Source of the DNA: Haloferax sulfurifontis ATCC BAA-897
Lineage (GTDB): Archaea > Halobacteriota > Halobacteria > Halobacteriales > Haloferacaceae
NCBI RefSeq assembly: GCF_000337835.1
Contig: NZ_AOLM01000004.1
Location: 62,001 to 126,000, forward strand
Reading direction: 5' to 3'
Length of the DNA: 64,000 nucleotides
Made by a program: the position numbers and the translations under genes. Of the stretch, positions 55,727 through 64,000 are shown in pieces. Numbering within the stretch: the stretch's first letter is position 1; every line of letters begins with the position of its first letter. The notes below the pieces were generated by a model. It made no database searches, had not been told where the DNA came from, and saw only the letters and a program-made list of their open reading frames with translations.

Positions 55727-56869
55727 ATGACTCCCGAGGAACTGGCGGCCCGACTCGCCCGCGGCGACCCCACGACGGTGCTCGACGTGCGCGACCGCGA
55801 CGAGTTCGAAGCGTGGCGCGTCGACGGCGCGGCCGTGACCGCGACGCAGATTCCGGCGATTCGCTTCACGCAGGCCGAGATTCGCGGCACGGTCGACGAA
55901 CTCGCGGCGGAGTTCCGAGGCGCGCCCTCGCCGGTGGTCGTCGTCTGCGCGGAGGGTCGGTCGAGCGCGCACGTCGCGGACTTGCTCTCCGCGGCCGGCG
56001 TCCCCGCCGAGAACCTCGAAACCGGCATGGACGGCTGGGCGCGCGTCTACCGCGCCCGCGAACTCTCGGTCGGGAACGCGGACGCGACGGTCCTCCAGTA
56101 CGACCGCCCCTCCAGCGGCTGTCTCGCCTATCTGGTCGTCGGCGGCGACGAGGCCGTGGTCATCGACCCCCTTCGGGCGTTCGCGGACCGATACGTCGCA
56201 GACGCCCGCGAGCGCGGCGCGGACGTCGTCGCCGCCGTCGACACCCACGTCCACGCCGACCACGTCAGCGGCGTCAGAGCGGTCGCAGAGCGCGCTGACG
56301 CGACCGCCGTCCTCCCGGCGGGCGCGACCGACCGCGGCCTCGACTTCGACGCGCGACTCGTCGCGGACGGCGAGCCCGTCGGCGTCGGCGACGCGGAACT
56401 CGTCGCCGTCCACGCGCCGGGACACACGACCGAGATGACCGCGTTCCGCCTCGGGGACCTGCTCGTTGCGGGCGACAGCCTCTTTTTGGAGAGCGTCGCC
56501 CGCCCGGACCTCGAAGACGGCGACGAGGGCGCGACCGACGCCGCGAGACGGCTTCACGCGACGCTCACGGAACGGTACGGCGAGTTCGCGGACGACACGC
56601 TGGTCGCGCCAGCCCACCGCGGCCCGCGGACGGTCCCCGACGGAGACGGCGCGTACGTCGCCGAACTCGGGGCGCTCCGGGAGCGACTCGGGGCGCTCGC
56701 GATGGACGAGGACGCGTTCGTCTCGTTCGTCTGCTCGGATATGCCGCCGCGGCCGGCCAACTACGAGCGAATCATCGAGACGAACCTCGGGCGCGACTCG
56801 CTGACCGACGAGGAGGCGTTCGACGTCGAGTTGGGACCGAACAACTGCGCGGCGACGAGCGAGGCGTGA
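55727..56869 (+). CDS. Rhodanese / metallo-beta-lactamase fusion (persulfide dioxygenase-like)
   Basis: A 380-residue protein. Residues 1-120 are a rhodanese domain with active-site loop VVVVCAEGRSSAHVAD (Cys). Residues 130-300 are an MBL domain with HxHxDH in VDTHVHADHVSGVRAV, PGHTTEMT, LVAGDSLFLESVARPD and the later VAPAHRGPRTV. The combination fits persulfide dioxygenase / sulfurtransferase enzymes that handle glutathione-like persulfides. Haloarchaea use gamma-glutamylcysteine and CoA in place of glutathione. Residue order here is rhodanese first. The ATG at 55727 is used. It follows hemAT in the same direction after a 65-base gap. Confidence 0.85.
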   Translation: MTPEELAARLARGDPTTVLDVRDRDEFEAWRVDGAAVTATQIPAIRFTQAEIRGTVDELAAEFRGAPSPVVVVCAEGRSSAHVADLLSAAGVPAENLETGMDGWARVYRARELSVGNADATVLQYDRPSSGCLAYLVVGGDEAVVIDPLRAFADRYVADARERGADVVAAVDTHVHADHVSGVRAVAERADATAVLPAGATDRGLDFDARLVADGEPVGVGDAELVAVHAPGHTTEMTAFRLGDLLVAGDSLFLESVARPDLEDGDEGATDAARRLHATLTERYGEFADDTLVAPAHRGPRTVPDGDGAYVAELGALRERLGALAMDEDAFVSFVCSDMPPRPANYERIIETNLGRDSLTDEEAFDVELGPNNCAATSEA

Positions 56870-56989
56870 GACGCGGTCCGCGGGCAGATTGCGAGCCGAG
56901 CGAGTACGTCGGACCGGCGCGTCGGCTCGGCGACTCGGTACGAAGCGGAGAACGCGGGCCGGCGGACCGGCCCCGGTGAGTACCCGTCG

Positions 56990-57316
56990 TCAGTCGTCGT
57001 CAGCGGCGGTGCCGGCGGCCGCGGCGTCGCCCTCGATGCTCGGCGGGTAGACGCCGCGGTCGAGTTTGAGGTCGCTCTGCGGGCGGGCCATGCAGGTGAG
57101 CGCGAAGCGCTCGGCCTCCTCGTCGGTCAGCCCGCGGGCGGCGGGCTGGGTGACGTCGCCTTCGAGAATCTCGGCGGAGCACGCGAGGCACATCCCGACG
57201 CGGCAGGAGTACTCCTGTGCGATGCCCTCCTCGATGCAGGCCTTGAGAATGGTCTGCTTGTCGGAGACGGTGATGGTCTCGCCCGTGCCGACGAACTCGA
57301 CGGTGTACTCGGTCAT
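56990..57316 (-). CDS. 2Fe-2S ferredoxin
   Basis: A 108-residue plant-type ferredoxin. Cluster ligands are C38, C43 and C46 in EYSCRVGMCLACSAEI, and C75 in FALTCMARPQSD. Spacing CX4CX2C...C is canonical. It lacks the large acidic insertion of the main halophilic ferredoxin, so it is probably a secondary electron carrier for a specific oxidoreductase. The tail is Ala/Asp-rich. The ATG at 57314-57316 is used. A TATA-like aactgtttatcaaa (57343-57356) about 30-40 bases upstream is visible on the reverse strand. Confidence 0.93.
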   Translation of the reverse strand: MTEYTVEFVGTGETITVSDKQTILKACIEEGIAQEYSCRVGMCLACSAEILEGDVTQPAARGLTDEEAERFALTCMARPQSDLKLDRGVYPPSIEGDAAAAGTAADDD

Positions 57317-57401
57317 ACCGCGGCGTATGCGCGACCGCACCAAAACTGTTTATCAAAGCCGCGGCGACCCCGTCGCCGACCGCGACGACACGCGGTTCGG
57401 A

Positions 57402-57890
57402 CTACTCCTCAGCCTCGGCGTCGGCGTCCGCGCTCTCGTCGGCGTCCGCCTCGTCTTCGTCTTCGTCGTCCAGTCGGATGGTGAGCACCGGCACCGGCGA
57501 CGTGCGGACGACGCGCTCGGTGACGCTCCCGAGGAGGTAGTGGCTCAGGCCCGTGCGCCCGTGGGTGCCCATGACGACGAGGTCGATGTCGTGGTCGTCG
57601 ATGTACTCCCGGATGGAGCGGTAGGCGGTCCCGGTGACGACCTCGGCCTGCACGTCGATGCCGGCCTCCTCGGCGGCCTCGCGGACGTGTCGGGTCGCGG
57701 CGTCGCCCTCCCGTTCGAGGGCGTCGATGACCACGTCCGCGCCGGCGTCGAGCGAGGTGTAGATGCTGGTGTCGACGACGTACAGGGCGTGAATCCGCGC
57801 GTCGTACGTCTCCGCGATGTCGAGGGCGTGGTCGATGGCGCGTTCGGCGGCCTTGCTTCCGTCGGTGGGGACGAGGATTTCGCTGTACAT
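57402..57890 (-). CDS. Universal stress protein A family
   Basis: A 162-residue UspA-domain protein. It begins MYSEILVPTDGSKAAERAID and has the ATP-binding motif G2xG9xGS in VMGTHGRTGLSHYLLGSVTE, followed by the SPVPVLTIR strand. It should bind ATP and dimerise. The last 22 residues are only Asp, Glu, Ala and Ser. Function in stress response is by family. It precedes the ferredoxin gene on the same strand with an 85-base gap, and follows the 95-residue gene. Confidence 0.93.
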   Translation of the reverse strand: MYSEILVPTDGSKAAERAIDHALDIAETYDARIHALYVVDTSIYTSLDAGADVVIDALEREGDAATRHVREAAEEAGIDVQAEVVTGTAYRSIREYIDDHDIDLVVMGTHGRTGLSHYLLGSVTERVVRTSPVPVLTIRLDDEDEDEADADESADADAEAEE

Positions 57891-57924
57891 GACGGATTAT
57901 ACTTAGTTCGGAACGCGGTTAATA

Positions 57925-58212
57925 CTACTCCTCGTTCCCGTCGCCTCGGAACGACAGGACGGCTTCCTCGCACGTCTGCAGTCCGTCGATTCGCTCGGTC
58001 TCGCCGTCGAGTGCGACCGTCTCGACGACCGACCAGCCGGCGTCGTCCTCGTAGGCGACGCCTTTGACCCACGCGTCGGTGGCGAAAAGCAGGCTTCGGG
58101 CGGGGCCGTCGTCCTCGACGGCGACGACGAGGTCGAACGCGTCCGCGCGATTCAGCGACGTCAGCTCCTGCGGTTCGAGGGGCCGAGGGGGTAGCGACTC
58201 GATGAGCGACAT
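57925..58212 (-). CDS. Uncharacterised haloarchaeal protein
   Basis: A 95-residue acidic protein that I do not recognise. Visible strands are FDLVVAVEDDGPARSLLFAT, WVKGVAYEDDAGWSVVETVA and a Cys in GLQTCEEAVLSF. It begins MSLIESLPPRPLEPQELTSL. There is no membrane segment or catalytic motif. It is a compact alpha/beta fold by composition, upstream of the universal stress protein and divergent from the Agl23-like gene. Confidence 0.7.
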   Translation of the reverse strand: MSLIESLPPRPLEPQELTSLNRADAFDLVVAVEDDGPARSLLFATDAWVKGVAYEDDAGWSVVETVALDGETERIDGLQTCEEAVLSFRGDGNEE

Positions 58213-58315
58213 ATCGGAGTGCTACCGGTCGGCGGGGATGACGCTTTCGAAGGGGCGGGCCGGGGGGCCTCCGCGAGTCGTAACCTTTCTGCCGTCCGGC
58301 GCGTCACGTCACCTC

Positions 58316-59959
58316 ATGACCCCCTCCCGCGCCGGACGGCGTCCCGACCGGACGGCGCTCGCCGTCGTCGCGCTCGCGGCCGCGGCGCTCGTCGTCCGCC
58401 TCGTCGGCCTCGGCGACCGGCCGCTCCACTGGGACGAGGCCCGCGTCGGCTACTGGAGCCTCCGGTCGCTCGAAACCGGCTTCCTCTCGTATCGCCCCGT
58501 CGCCGGCGGGCCGCTGGTCTACCACCTCTCGCGGCCGTCGCTCGCGCTCGTCGGCGCGACCGACTTCGCGCTCCGCCTCCCCTTTGCCCTGTTCGGCGCG
58601 GCGCTCCCGCTCGCCGCGCTCCTCTTCCGCGACCGCCTCGCCGACGACGAGACCCTCGGGTTCGCGGCCGTCCTCGCGGCGAATCCGATCCTCGTCTACT
58701 ACGGGCGGTTCGCCCGCGGCGACGTGCTCGCGGTCGGCTTCGCGCTCGTCGCCTTCGGCTTCGCGCTCCGCCTCGTCGACGGCGCGGGGCGGCGCAACGC
58801 CTACGGACTCGCCGCGGCCGTCGCGCTCGCGGTCGCCTCGTCGGGGCTCGGCGTCGTCGCCCTCTGCTGTCTCGGCGTCGCCGGACTGCTGGTGTTCGAC
58901 CACGCGGCGCTCCTCCCGTCGGCGCGCCCGGCCGCGATGCGCCTCGGCGAGTACGCCGCCCGACTCCGCGGCGCGGCGACCCCCGCGGCTCGCTCGGCCC
59001 TCGTCTTCGTCGCGGTCTACGTCTTCGCCTTCGCGCCGCGGGCGGGCGACACCGACGGCGCGGGTCTCTACACGCCGGGGACGGTGCTCGGCGCAATCGA
59101 CGCGGCGCTGTTCGACTCGGTCCGTCGCTTCGTCGGCGTCCGCGTCGTCGACCGCTACCCCGAGGGGACCCACGAGTACCTCCCGTATCTCGGCGACCTC
59201 CTCGGAACGCTCGCGTTGGCGGCGCTCCCGGTCGTCGTCCTCGGTGCGGCGGTCTTCCTCGTCGACCGCTACACGGCCGGCGGGCCGCGCTCGGAGGTGT
59301 CGGCGGCGGTCTACTGGGCCGGCGCGTCGCTGGCGTTCGTCCCCATGCTGACCGAGGTGTCCGCGCCGTGGCTCGGCGTCTACGTCGTCGTCCCGCTCGC
59401 GCTCCCGGCGGGCGTCGGCCTCGCGGCGCTCGTCCGCTGGGGCCGTCGCGCCTTCTACTCACGGGACGCGCCCCGCGTCGCGGCCGCGGTCGTCGTCCTG
59501 CTCGCGCTCGTCGCCCAGACCGGCGCGGTGGCGTCGAGCGAGGTGTACGCCCCGAGCGACCGCGACGCCGAACTCGCGCAGTTCGCCCAGCCGTCGGAGG
59601 AGTTCTCGTCGTTCCGCGACAACCTCTCGGCGTGGGTCGGACCGACCGACGACGACGCCCCGGAGGTGCTCTACTACGGGAGTTCGATGTACGTCGCCGA
59701 CGGCGCGGCCGACTACCCGCCGGTCCCCGAGGCGTGGGGCGAGCGGCTCCCGATGGCGTGGTACGTCGAGCGACTCGGGGCCGACTCGACATCGGCGGCG
59801 ACGCCCGAGGCGCTCGAAGCCCGGTCGTCGGTTCCGCCGGTGGTCATCGCGCCCGCCGACGAGCGCGGGACGGTCGCGCCGCTCCTCGACGGCTACGTCG
59901 CACACCAGTACGACACCGGCCTCTGGGGGCGGTCGGTCGTGGTGTTCGTGAAAAACTGA
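58316..59959 (+). CDS. Agl23-like polytopic membrane protein (TIGR03663 family)
   Basis: A 547-residue membrane protein with about ten hydrophobic helices. The opening loop PLHWDEARVGYWSLRSLETG is the DE-containing first-loop motif of PMT/GT39-like enzymes, followed by VYHLSRPSLALVGAT and ILVYYGRFARGDVLAVGFAL. The C-terminal external part begins near VYAPSDRDAELAQFAQ. The family is annotated in haloarchaea as a flippase-associated N-glycosylation protein (Agl23), from weak genetic inference. It probably transfers or moves a lipid-linked sugar. It is outside the agl island by 30 kb. ATG at 58316. Confidence 0.75.
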   Translation: MTPSRAGRRPDRTALAVVALAAAALVVRLVGLGDRPLHWDEARVGYWSLRSLETGFLSYRPVAGGPLVYHLSRPSLALVGATDFALRLPFALFGAALPLAALLFRDRLADDETLGFAAVLAANPILVYYGRFARGDVLAVGFALVAFGFALRLVDGAGRRNAYGLAAAVALAVASSGLGVVALCCLGVAGLLVFDHAALLPSARPAAMRLGEYAARLRGAATPAARSALVFVAVYVFAFAPRAGDTDGAGLYTPGTVLGAIDAALFDSVRRFVGVRVVDRYPEGTHEYLPYLGDLLGTLALAALPVVVLGAAVFLVDRYTAGGPRSEVSAAVYWAGASLAFVPMLTEVSAPWLGVYVVVPLALPAGVGLAALVRWGRRAFYSRDAPRVAAAVVVLLALVAQTGAVASSEVYAPSDRDAELAQFAQPSEEFSSFRDNLSAWVGPTDDDAPEVLYYGSSMYVADGAADYPPVPEAWGERLPMAWYVERLGADSTSAATPEALEARSSVPPVVIAPADERGTVAPLLDGYVAHQYDTGLWGRSVVVFVKN

Positions 59960-60028
59960 AACTGCGCGTCTTCGACGGTCTCAATCGGTGACGGCGAGCC
60001 GGGTCCGGTCGGGTCTACGGGCCGACGC

Positions 60029-60982
60029 TCAGCGGAAACCCATCGCTTCGATCTGTTCTTGGTAGCGGTTTCGGATGGTGACCTCTGTCACCTGCGCCAC
60101 GTCCGCGACCTCGCGCTGAGTCTTCTTCTCGTTGCAGAGAAGCGACGCGGCGTAGATGGCGGCGGCGGCGAAGCCGGTCGGCGACTTGCCCGACAGCAGG
60201 CCCTGCTCGGCGGACACGTCGATGATCTCGGTCGCCTTCGCCTGGACCTCCTCGGAGAGGTCGAGCGCGGAGGCGAACCGCGGGACGAACTGCTTGGGGT
60301 CGACGGGCTTGAGTTCGAGTCCGAGTTCCTGCGAGATGTAGCGGTACGTGCGGCCGATCTCCTTCTGCGGGACGCGCGACACCTCCGCGACCTCGTCGAG
60401 CGAGCGCGGGATGCCCTCCTGACGACACGCGGCGTACAGCGCCGACGTGGCGACGCCCTCGATGGAGCGGCCGCGAATCAGGTCCTCGTTGAGCGCGCGG
60501 CGATAGATGACCGACGCGACCTCGCGGACCGACCGCGGGACGCCGAGCGCCGAGGCCATGCGGTCGATTTCGCTGAGCGCGAACTGGAGGTTGCGCTCGC
60601 CGGCGTCCTTCGTCCGGATGCGCTCTTGCCACTTGCGCAGGCGGTGCATCTGCGAGCGTTTCTCGGACGAAAGCGAGCGGCCGTAGGCGTCCTTGTCCTT
60701 CCAGTCGATGGTCGTCGTCAGCCCCCGGTCGTGCATCGTTTCCGTGATGGGCGCACCGACGCGCGACTTCGACTGCCGCTCGGAGTGGTTGAACGCCCGC
60801 CACTCCGGGCCGCGGTCGATCTGTCGCTCGTCGAGGACGAGGCCGCAGTCGTCACACACCAACTCCCCCTGGTCTGCGTCCGTGACGATCTGGTCAGAAC
60901 CGCACTCCGGGCAGTTGACTTGCTCGTCCTCTTGTGCCGTTGCCTCCTCCTCTCGTTGACGCTGCCGGCTCGGACGTTCCAT
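60029..60982 (-). CDS. tfb: Transcription initiation factor TFB
   Basis: Archaeal TFIIB, 317 residues. The N-terminal zinc ribbon has cysteines at 24, 27, 43 and 46 ([17 protein letters not shown]). The B-reader/linker region [20 protein letters not shown] follows. The two cyclin repeats (residues 120-210 and 215-310) include [20 protein letters not shown] and [20 protein letters not shown]. The last segment [20 protein letters not shown] is the BRE-recognition helix-turn-helix. A TATA box aatttaaa (61006-61013) is about 28 bases before the ATG. The genome has several tfb paralogues, and which one this is cannot be told. Confidence 0.97.
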   Translation of the reverse strand: MERPSRQRQREEEATAQEDEQVNCPECGSDQIVTDADQGELVCDDCGLVLDERQIDRGPEWRAFNHSERQSKSRVGAPITETMHDRGLTTTIDWKDKDAYGRSLSSEKRSQMHRLRKWQERIRTKDAGERNLQFALSEIDRMASALGVPRSVREVASVIYRRALNEDLIRGRSIEGVATSALYAACRQEGIPRSLDEVAEVSRVPQKEIGRTYRYISQELGLELKPVDPKQFVPRFASALDLSEEVQAKATEIIDVSAEQGLLSGKSPTGFAAAAIYAASLLCNEKKTQREVADVAQVTEVTIRNRYQEQIEAMGFR

Positions 60983-61005
60983 TAAAAGGTTTCTGGTGGA
61001 GCGTG

Positions 61006-61013
61006 AATTTAAA
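61006..61013 (-). promoter_or_regulatory. TATA box of tfb
   Basis: TTTAAATT on the reverse strand, about 28 bases before the tfb ATG, predicts a leaderless mRNA. Confidence 0.6.
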
Positions 61014-61090
61014 CCTTTGTAACAGAAATATGATACAGGCCGCTGTCTGGCGATTCGACGAGTTCGGATTCGGGCAACCCGGACGCACCT

Positions 61091-61098
61091 ACTTATAC
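61091..61098 (+). promoter_or_regulatory. TATA box of the nuclease gene
   Basis: acttatac at 61091-61098, about 28 bases before the ATG at 61124. Confidence 0.55.
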
Positions 61099-61123
61099 GG
61101 TTCCCTGACAAACGGTGAATCGA

Positions 61124-62107
61124 ATGGTCAGACGTGCTACCGCGACACTCGTTGTCGTCGCGCTCGCGGTCCTCGCGGGCTGTCTCGGCGGGGGCGGCGC
61201 GGACGCGACGACGACGGTCGAACCGACCGCGACAGCGGCGGCGTCGACGACGTCGCAGTCGGGGTCGCCGACGACCGCGGCCGCCCTGGGCGACGTGACA
61301 GTCGAGGTGGTCGAGGTGGTCGACGGTGATACCATCAAAGTCGTCATGCCGGACGGCGCGCGCGAGACGGTCCGCCTCCTCGGCGTCGACACCCCGGAGG
61401 TCCACGCCGAGAACACGCCCGACGAGTTCGAGGGGGTCCCCGAGACGGAGGCCGGACGGACCTGCCTCCGCGCGGCCGGCGAGAACGCGAGCGCCTACGC
61501 GAAGTCCCGGCTCGCCGACCGGACGGTCGAACTCCGGTACGACGAGAAGGCGGGCGAGCGCGGCTACTACGGGCGGCTCCTCGCGTACGTCGTCGTCGAC
61601 GGCGCGGAGTTCAACTACGACCTCATCACCGAGGGCCACGCCCGGGTCTACGAGAGTTCGTTCGAGGAGCGCGAGCGCTACGAGCGCGCCGAACGCGACG
61701 CCAGAGAGCGCGGGGTCGGCCTCTGGTCCTGCGCGACCGAGGGCGCGGCCGCGGGGGGCGCGGACGCGACCACCGACGACGGCCTCTCCGTCTCGGTCGT
61801 CGCCGACGCGCCCGGCAACGACAACGACAACCTGAACGAGGAGTACGTCACGCTCCGGAACGACGGCGACGCGACACTCGACCTCTCGGGGTGGACCGTC
61901 TCCGACGCGGCGGGCGCGACCTACACGTTCGCCGGGGGGACCGAACTCGACCCCGGCGCGTCGCTGACGCTCCACACGGGGTCGGGAACCGACACCGACG
62001 AGGACGTCTACTGGGGTCGCGGCGGCGCGGTGTGGAACAACGGCGGCGACACGGTCACGATTCGGGACGCCGGGGGAACGGAGGTCCTCTCGTACACGTA
62101 CGAGTAG
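61124..62107 (+). CDS. Lipoprotein thermonuclease (SNase) with C-terminal lamin-tail domain
   Basis: A 327-residue exported lipoprotein. The signal ends in the lipobox LAGC (residues 17-20), followed by a Thr/Ala-rich linker. The staphylococcal nuclease-like domain spans about 57-205: [50 protein letters not shown] with Arg and Glu catalytic residues. The lamin-tail domain (LTD, about 220-327) shows [20 protein letters not shown] and [16 protein letters not shown]. It probably degrades DNA outside the cell, for phosphate or nutrients. The LTD may bind the envelope. Confidence 0.9.
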   Translation: MVRRATATLVVVALAVLAGCLGGGGADATTTVEPTATAAASTTSQSGSPTTAAALGDVTVEVVEVVDGDTIKVVMPDGARETVRLLGVDTPEVHAENTPDEFEGVPETEAGRTCLRAAGENASAYAKSRLADRTVELRYDEKAGERGYYGRLLAYVVVDGAEFNYDLITEGHARVYESSFEERERYERAERDARERGVGLWSCATEGAAAGGADATTDDGLSVSVVADAPGNDNDNLNEEYVTLRNDGDATLDLSGWTVSDAAGATYTFAGGTELDPGASLTLHTGSGTDTDEDVYWGRGGAVWNNGGDTVTIRDAGGTEVLSYTYE

Positions 62108-62304
62108 CAGTGTTGTCCGAGTAGAACCTCGTCGGGACGAGCAGAATCGCTCGCGCGGGGTCGAGGGGAATGGGGGTGGAGCGTGCTCCCCCAACGGTGG
62201 TACGACACCTGTCAACATTAGTCTCTAGGTTGTCACGTTCGCGGAGATATCCGCGCGTCATCGGCGAATCTGCCTCTGCCTAATTACTACTGTGCATTTA
62301 CAAA

Positions 62305-62315
62305 GATATATAAAT
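62305..62315 (+). promoter_or_regulatory. TATA box of the 62331 gene pair
   Basis: gatatataaat with an upstream acaaa (BRE-like), about 22 bases before the ATG at 62331. It points to leaderless transcription of the two-gene unit. Confidence 0.6.
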
Positions 62316-62330
62316 AACTAGAGAAAATGT

Positions 62331-62735
62331 ATGCGCAACATGAGCACGCTCGAATCCTCGTCCGTCGAAGCCGCCGTCACCGCCGGCCGCCCCGCCGACC
62401 TGACTCCCGTCGTCCTCGACGCGTCGCGGCTGGAGTCGACCGCACCGTCGCACCTCCGCGACCTGAAGGCCGGACTCGCCGAGGAGGGCTACCTCCCGGC
62501 CGAACTCACCGTCGAAGCCCGCTTCGGCGAGGACGACCCCCTCGCGGTGCAATCGGAGTCCGACCGCCTCCGCGAGTACGTCCGCGCCGCCGCGTTCCTC
62601 GGCGTCGGCCGGGTCGCCGTCGACGTCGCGGAGTGCTGTCGCCCCGACGACGCCGAGTCGGCGCTCGCGGCGCTCGGCGAGCGCGCCCGGCGCGAGGGTG
62701 TCGCTTTTGAGCTTCGAGGTTCCATCGACGGCTGA
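62331..62735 (+). CDS. Uncharacterised haloarchaeal protein coupled to the METTL5-type methyltransferase
   Basis: A 134-residue acidic protein, no recognised family. Core sequence is DLTPVVLDASRLESTAPSHL, LREYVRAAAFLGVGRVAVDV, ECCRPDDAESALAALGERAR. The fold looks like alternating helix and strand, and two adjacent cysteines (ECC) are present. It ends in TGATG with the next gene, so translation is linked. The start at 62331 is matched by the TATA box; MSTLESS at 62340 is an alternative. It may be a partner protein of the methyltransferase. No direct evidence. Confidence 0.7.
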   Translation: MRNMSTLESSSVEAAVTAGRPADLTPVVLDASRLESTAPSHLRDLKAGLAEEGYLPAELTVEARFGEDDPLAVQSESDRLREYVRAAAFLGVGRVAVDVAECCRPDDAESALAALGERARREGVAFELRGSIDG

Positions 62736-63361
62736 TGGCAACCAAGGCCGCGCTGGAGGCGCAGTTGGCGGTGGTCGCCGGCTTCGAGAACCCGAAGGTC
62801 TCGCTCGAACAGTACCCGACGCCGCCGGACCTCGCCGCGCACCTCGTCCACCTCGCGGACCTCCGCGGCGACATCGAGGGCGCGACGGTCCTCGATTTAG
62901 GTTCGGGTACCGGCATGCTCGGACTGGGCGCGGCGCTCCGTTCGCCCGCCCGCGTCGTCGGCGTCGAACTCGACGACGACGCGCTCGCCACCGCGACGGA
63001 CAACGCCCGCCGGGTCGGCGCGAGCGCCCCCATCGACTGGATTCGCGCCGACGCCACCCGCCTGCCGCTCTGTCTCTCGGACGACCGGCAGGCCACGGTG
63101 CTCATGAACCCCCCGTTCGGCGCGCAACGGGGCAACGAACACGCCGACCGCGCTTTCCTCGAATCGGTCGCGTCGGTCGCCGACGTGTCCTACTCGGTCC
63201 ACAACGAGGGGAGCAAGGAGTTCGTCGAGTCGTTCGTCGCCGACGCCGGCGGCGACCTCACCGACGCCTTCCGGGCGACGTTCGACCTCGACCGCCAGTT
63301 CGAGTTCCACGACGAGGACCGCCGACAGCTCGACGCCGAAGTGTTCCGCATCGAGTGGTGA
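62735..63361 (+). CDS. METTL5-family rRNA N6-adenine methyltransferase
   Basis: A 208-residue class I methyltransferase with motif I ATVLDLGSGTGMLGLGAALR, an acidic strand 2 (VVGVELDDDALATATDN), and the catalytic motif IV NPPFGAQRGNEHADRAFLES. The NPPF tetrapeptide marks N6-adenine methyltransferases. The N-terminal PKVSLEQYPTPPDLAAHLV stretch is what METTL5-type enzymes share, and METTL5 modifies 18S/16S rRNA in helix 44. Such enzymes often need the small Trm112 partner. Expected product is m6A in 16S rRNA, by family. It starts in the stop of the upstream gene. Confidence 0.85.
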   Translation: MATKAALEAQLAVVAGFENPKVSLEQYPTPPDLAAHLVHLADLRGDIEGATVLDLGSGTGMLGLGAALRSPARVVGVELDDDALATATDNARRVGASAPIDWIRADATRLPLCLSDDRQATVLMNPPFGAQRGNEHADRAFLESVASVADVSYSVHNEGSKEFVESFVADAGGDLTDAFRATFDLDRQFEFHDEDRRQLDAEVFRIEW

Positions 63362-63442
63362 GCCGGCGGCGCACCGTCGCGCAGACCGGGAGCCGCGGCG
63401 GTCGTCCCGCCGGTACCGTCACCGCGCGACGCCTAACCCACG

Positions 63443-64000
63443 CTAATTGTACGTCTCTGCTCGCGCGACGCGGACTCTCGTCCCGCGCGACTCGGCGAAC
63501 ACGAGGGAGTTCTCGCGGACGAACCGAATCCCGTCGAGCGTCGTCGTCGTGTTCTCGGTCGGCATCGGTCCCCTGACGGTCCCGCTGTCGGACGACACCT
63601 GCACGTCGTAGCCCGTCGCCGTCGGCACGACCGAGACGCTCCGCCGGGCGACGACGGGTTCGGCCCGGACCGGGCCGGTGTCGTACGCCAGTCGCGCCTC
63701 GCCGTCGGCGACGAGGAACACCCGGTAGGCGGTTCCCGCGCCGGTGACGACGTAGCCGTCGCGGACCGCCGTCACCCGGTCGCGCCAGCCGAGACCGCCG
63801 AGTCTGACCGCGGATTCGCCGTCGAACGCCAGCCGGTTCGTCGAGACGGCGGTCGTCCAGATGCCGCGCCGCTCGCTTTTGACGATGACCCCCGAGGTGT
63901 TGGTCGTCGTCGACTCGCCGAACAGTTCGACGTCGAAGACGGCGGTCAGCCCGTTCGGCACGTCCTCGGCGTAGGTCACCTCGTAGTCCCTGACTGTGAC
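63443..64000 (-). CDS. C-terminal part of an uncharacterised, probably secreted or membrane protein
   Basis: The frame is open to the window edge. The visible 185 or so residues (VTVRDYEVTYAEDVPNGLTA, then FDVELFGESTTTNTSGVIVK, WTTAVSTNRLAFDGESAVRL) are rich in beta strands and lack Cys. N-X-S/T sequons are present (NTSG, NTTTT), which suggests the region lies outside the cell. Its end is VRVARAETYN. The N-terminal portion, which would decide the family, is beyond position 64000. A C-terminal domain of a membrane protease is one option from remembered gene order, at low confidence. Confidence 0.6.
   Translation of the reverse strand, partial: VTVRDYEVTYAEDVPNGLTAVFDVELFGESTTTNTSGVIVKSERRGIWTTAVSTNRLAFDGESAVRLGGLGWRDRVTAVRDGYVVTGAGTAYRVFLVADGEARLAYDTGPVRAEPVVARRSVSVVPTATGYDVQVSSDSGTVRGPMPTENTTTTLDGIRFVRENSLVFAESRGTRVRVARAETYN

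Overview
The window is chromosomal DNA from a haloarchaeon, almost certainly a Haloferax species close to Haloferax volcanii. The GC content is high, the predicted proteins are strongly acidic, and promoters are archaeal (BRE/TATA about 25-30 bases before a leaderless start codon). Recognisable genes include TFB, AglB, AglJ, AglM, a 2Fe-2S halophilic ferredoxin, HemAT and many small haloarchaea-only proteins. The gene order (glpABC, orc, aglM-aglB, aglJ, leuA-ilvBNC-leuCDB, glpR-pfkB-PTS-fba, gad, tfb) is the one I recall for Haloferax.

Layout. 1-9.7 kb: anaerobic-type glycerol-3-phosphate dehydrogenase operon glpABC (reverse), an Orc1/Cdc6 paralogue, phosphoglycolate phosphatase, small proteins, a DUF368 membrane protein and UDP-glucose dehydrogenase AglM. 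9.9-27.6 kb: the N-glycosylation island. It is anchored by the conserved oligosaccharyltransferase AglB on one side and AglJ on the other. Between them lies a variable, partly AT-richer cargo: three nucleotide-sugar genes (CDP-paratose 2-epimerase-like, UDP-xylose synthase-like, AglF-like nucleotidyltransferase), two GT4 and two GT2 glycosyltransferases, a Wzx/AglR-type flippase, a sulfatase-fold protein, decayed gene fragments, a broken IS5-family element and a 1-kb gene-free block. The cargo differs from what I recall of the H. volcanii agl cluster, so a different S-layer glycan is expected.

27.6-30 kb: small haloarchaeal proteins. 30.3-38.7 kb: branched-chain amino acid genes, leuA followed by ilvB-ilvN-ilvC-(89-aa protein)-leuC-leuD-leuB, nearly all overlapping by 4-8 bases. 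leuA shows an apparent frameshift near its start. A separate promoter before ilvB drives a 33-codon leader ORF ending in Leu-Ile-Ile-Val codons with a hairpin over its stop codon, then a His-rich mini-ORF overlapping the ilvB start. 38.9-45.9 kb: fructose module glpR-pfkB-ptfC-ptfA-ptfH-ptfI-ptfB-fba. Fructose enters as fructose-1-phosphate via the PTS, is phosphorylated by PfkB and cleaved by class II aldolase, with GlpR as the likely repressor.

46-64 kb: mixed housekeeping and accessory genes. These are an HAD hydrolase, an Asp/Ser-repeat surface protein, gluconate dehydratase (semi-phosphorylative Entner-Doudoroff), galactokinase, a MOSC protein, a ferritin-like protein, the HemAT aerotaxis transducer, a rhodanese/metallo-beta-lactamase fusion, ferredoxin, a universal stress protein, an Agl23-like membrane protein, TFB, a lipoprotein nuclease and a METTL5-type methyltransferase. 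No tRNA, rRNA or CRISPR array was seen. The most interesting signals are the ilvB leader arrangement, the repeat-bearing gene-free block before aglJ, and the unusual composition of the glycosylation island.
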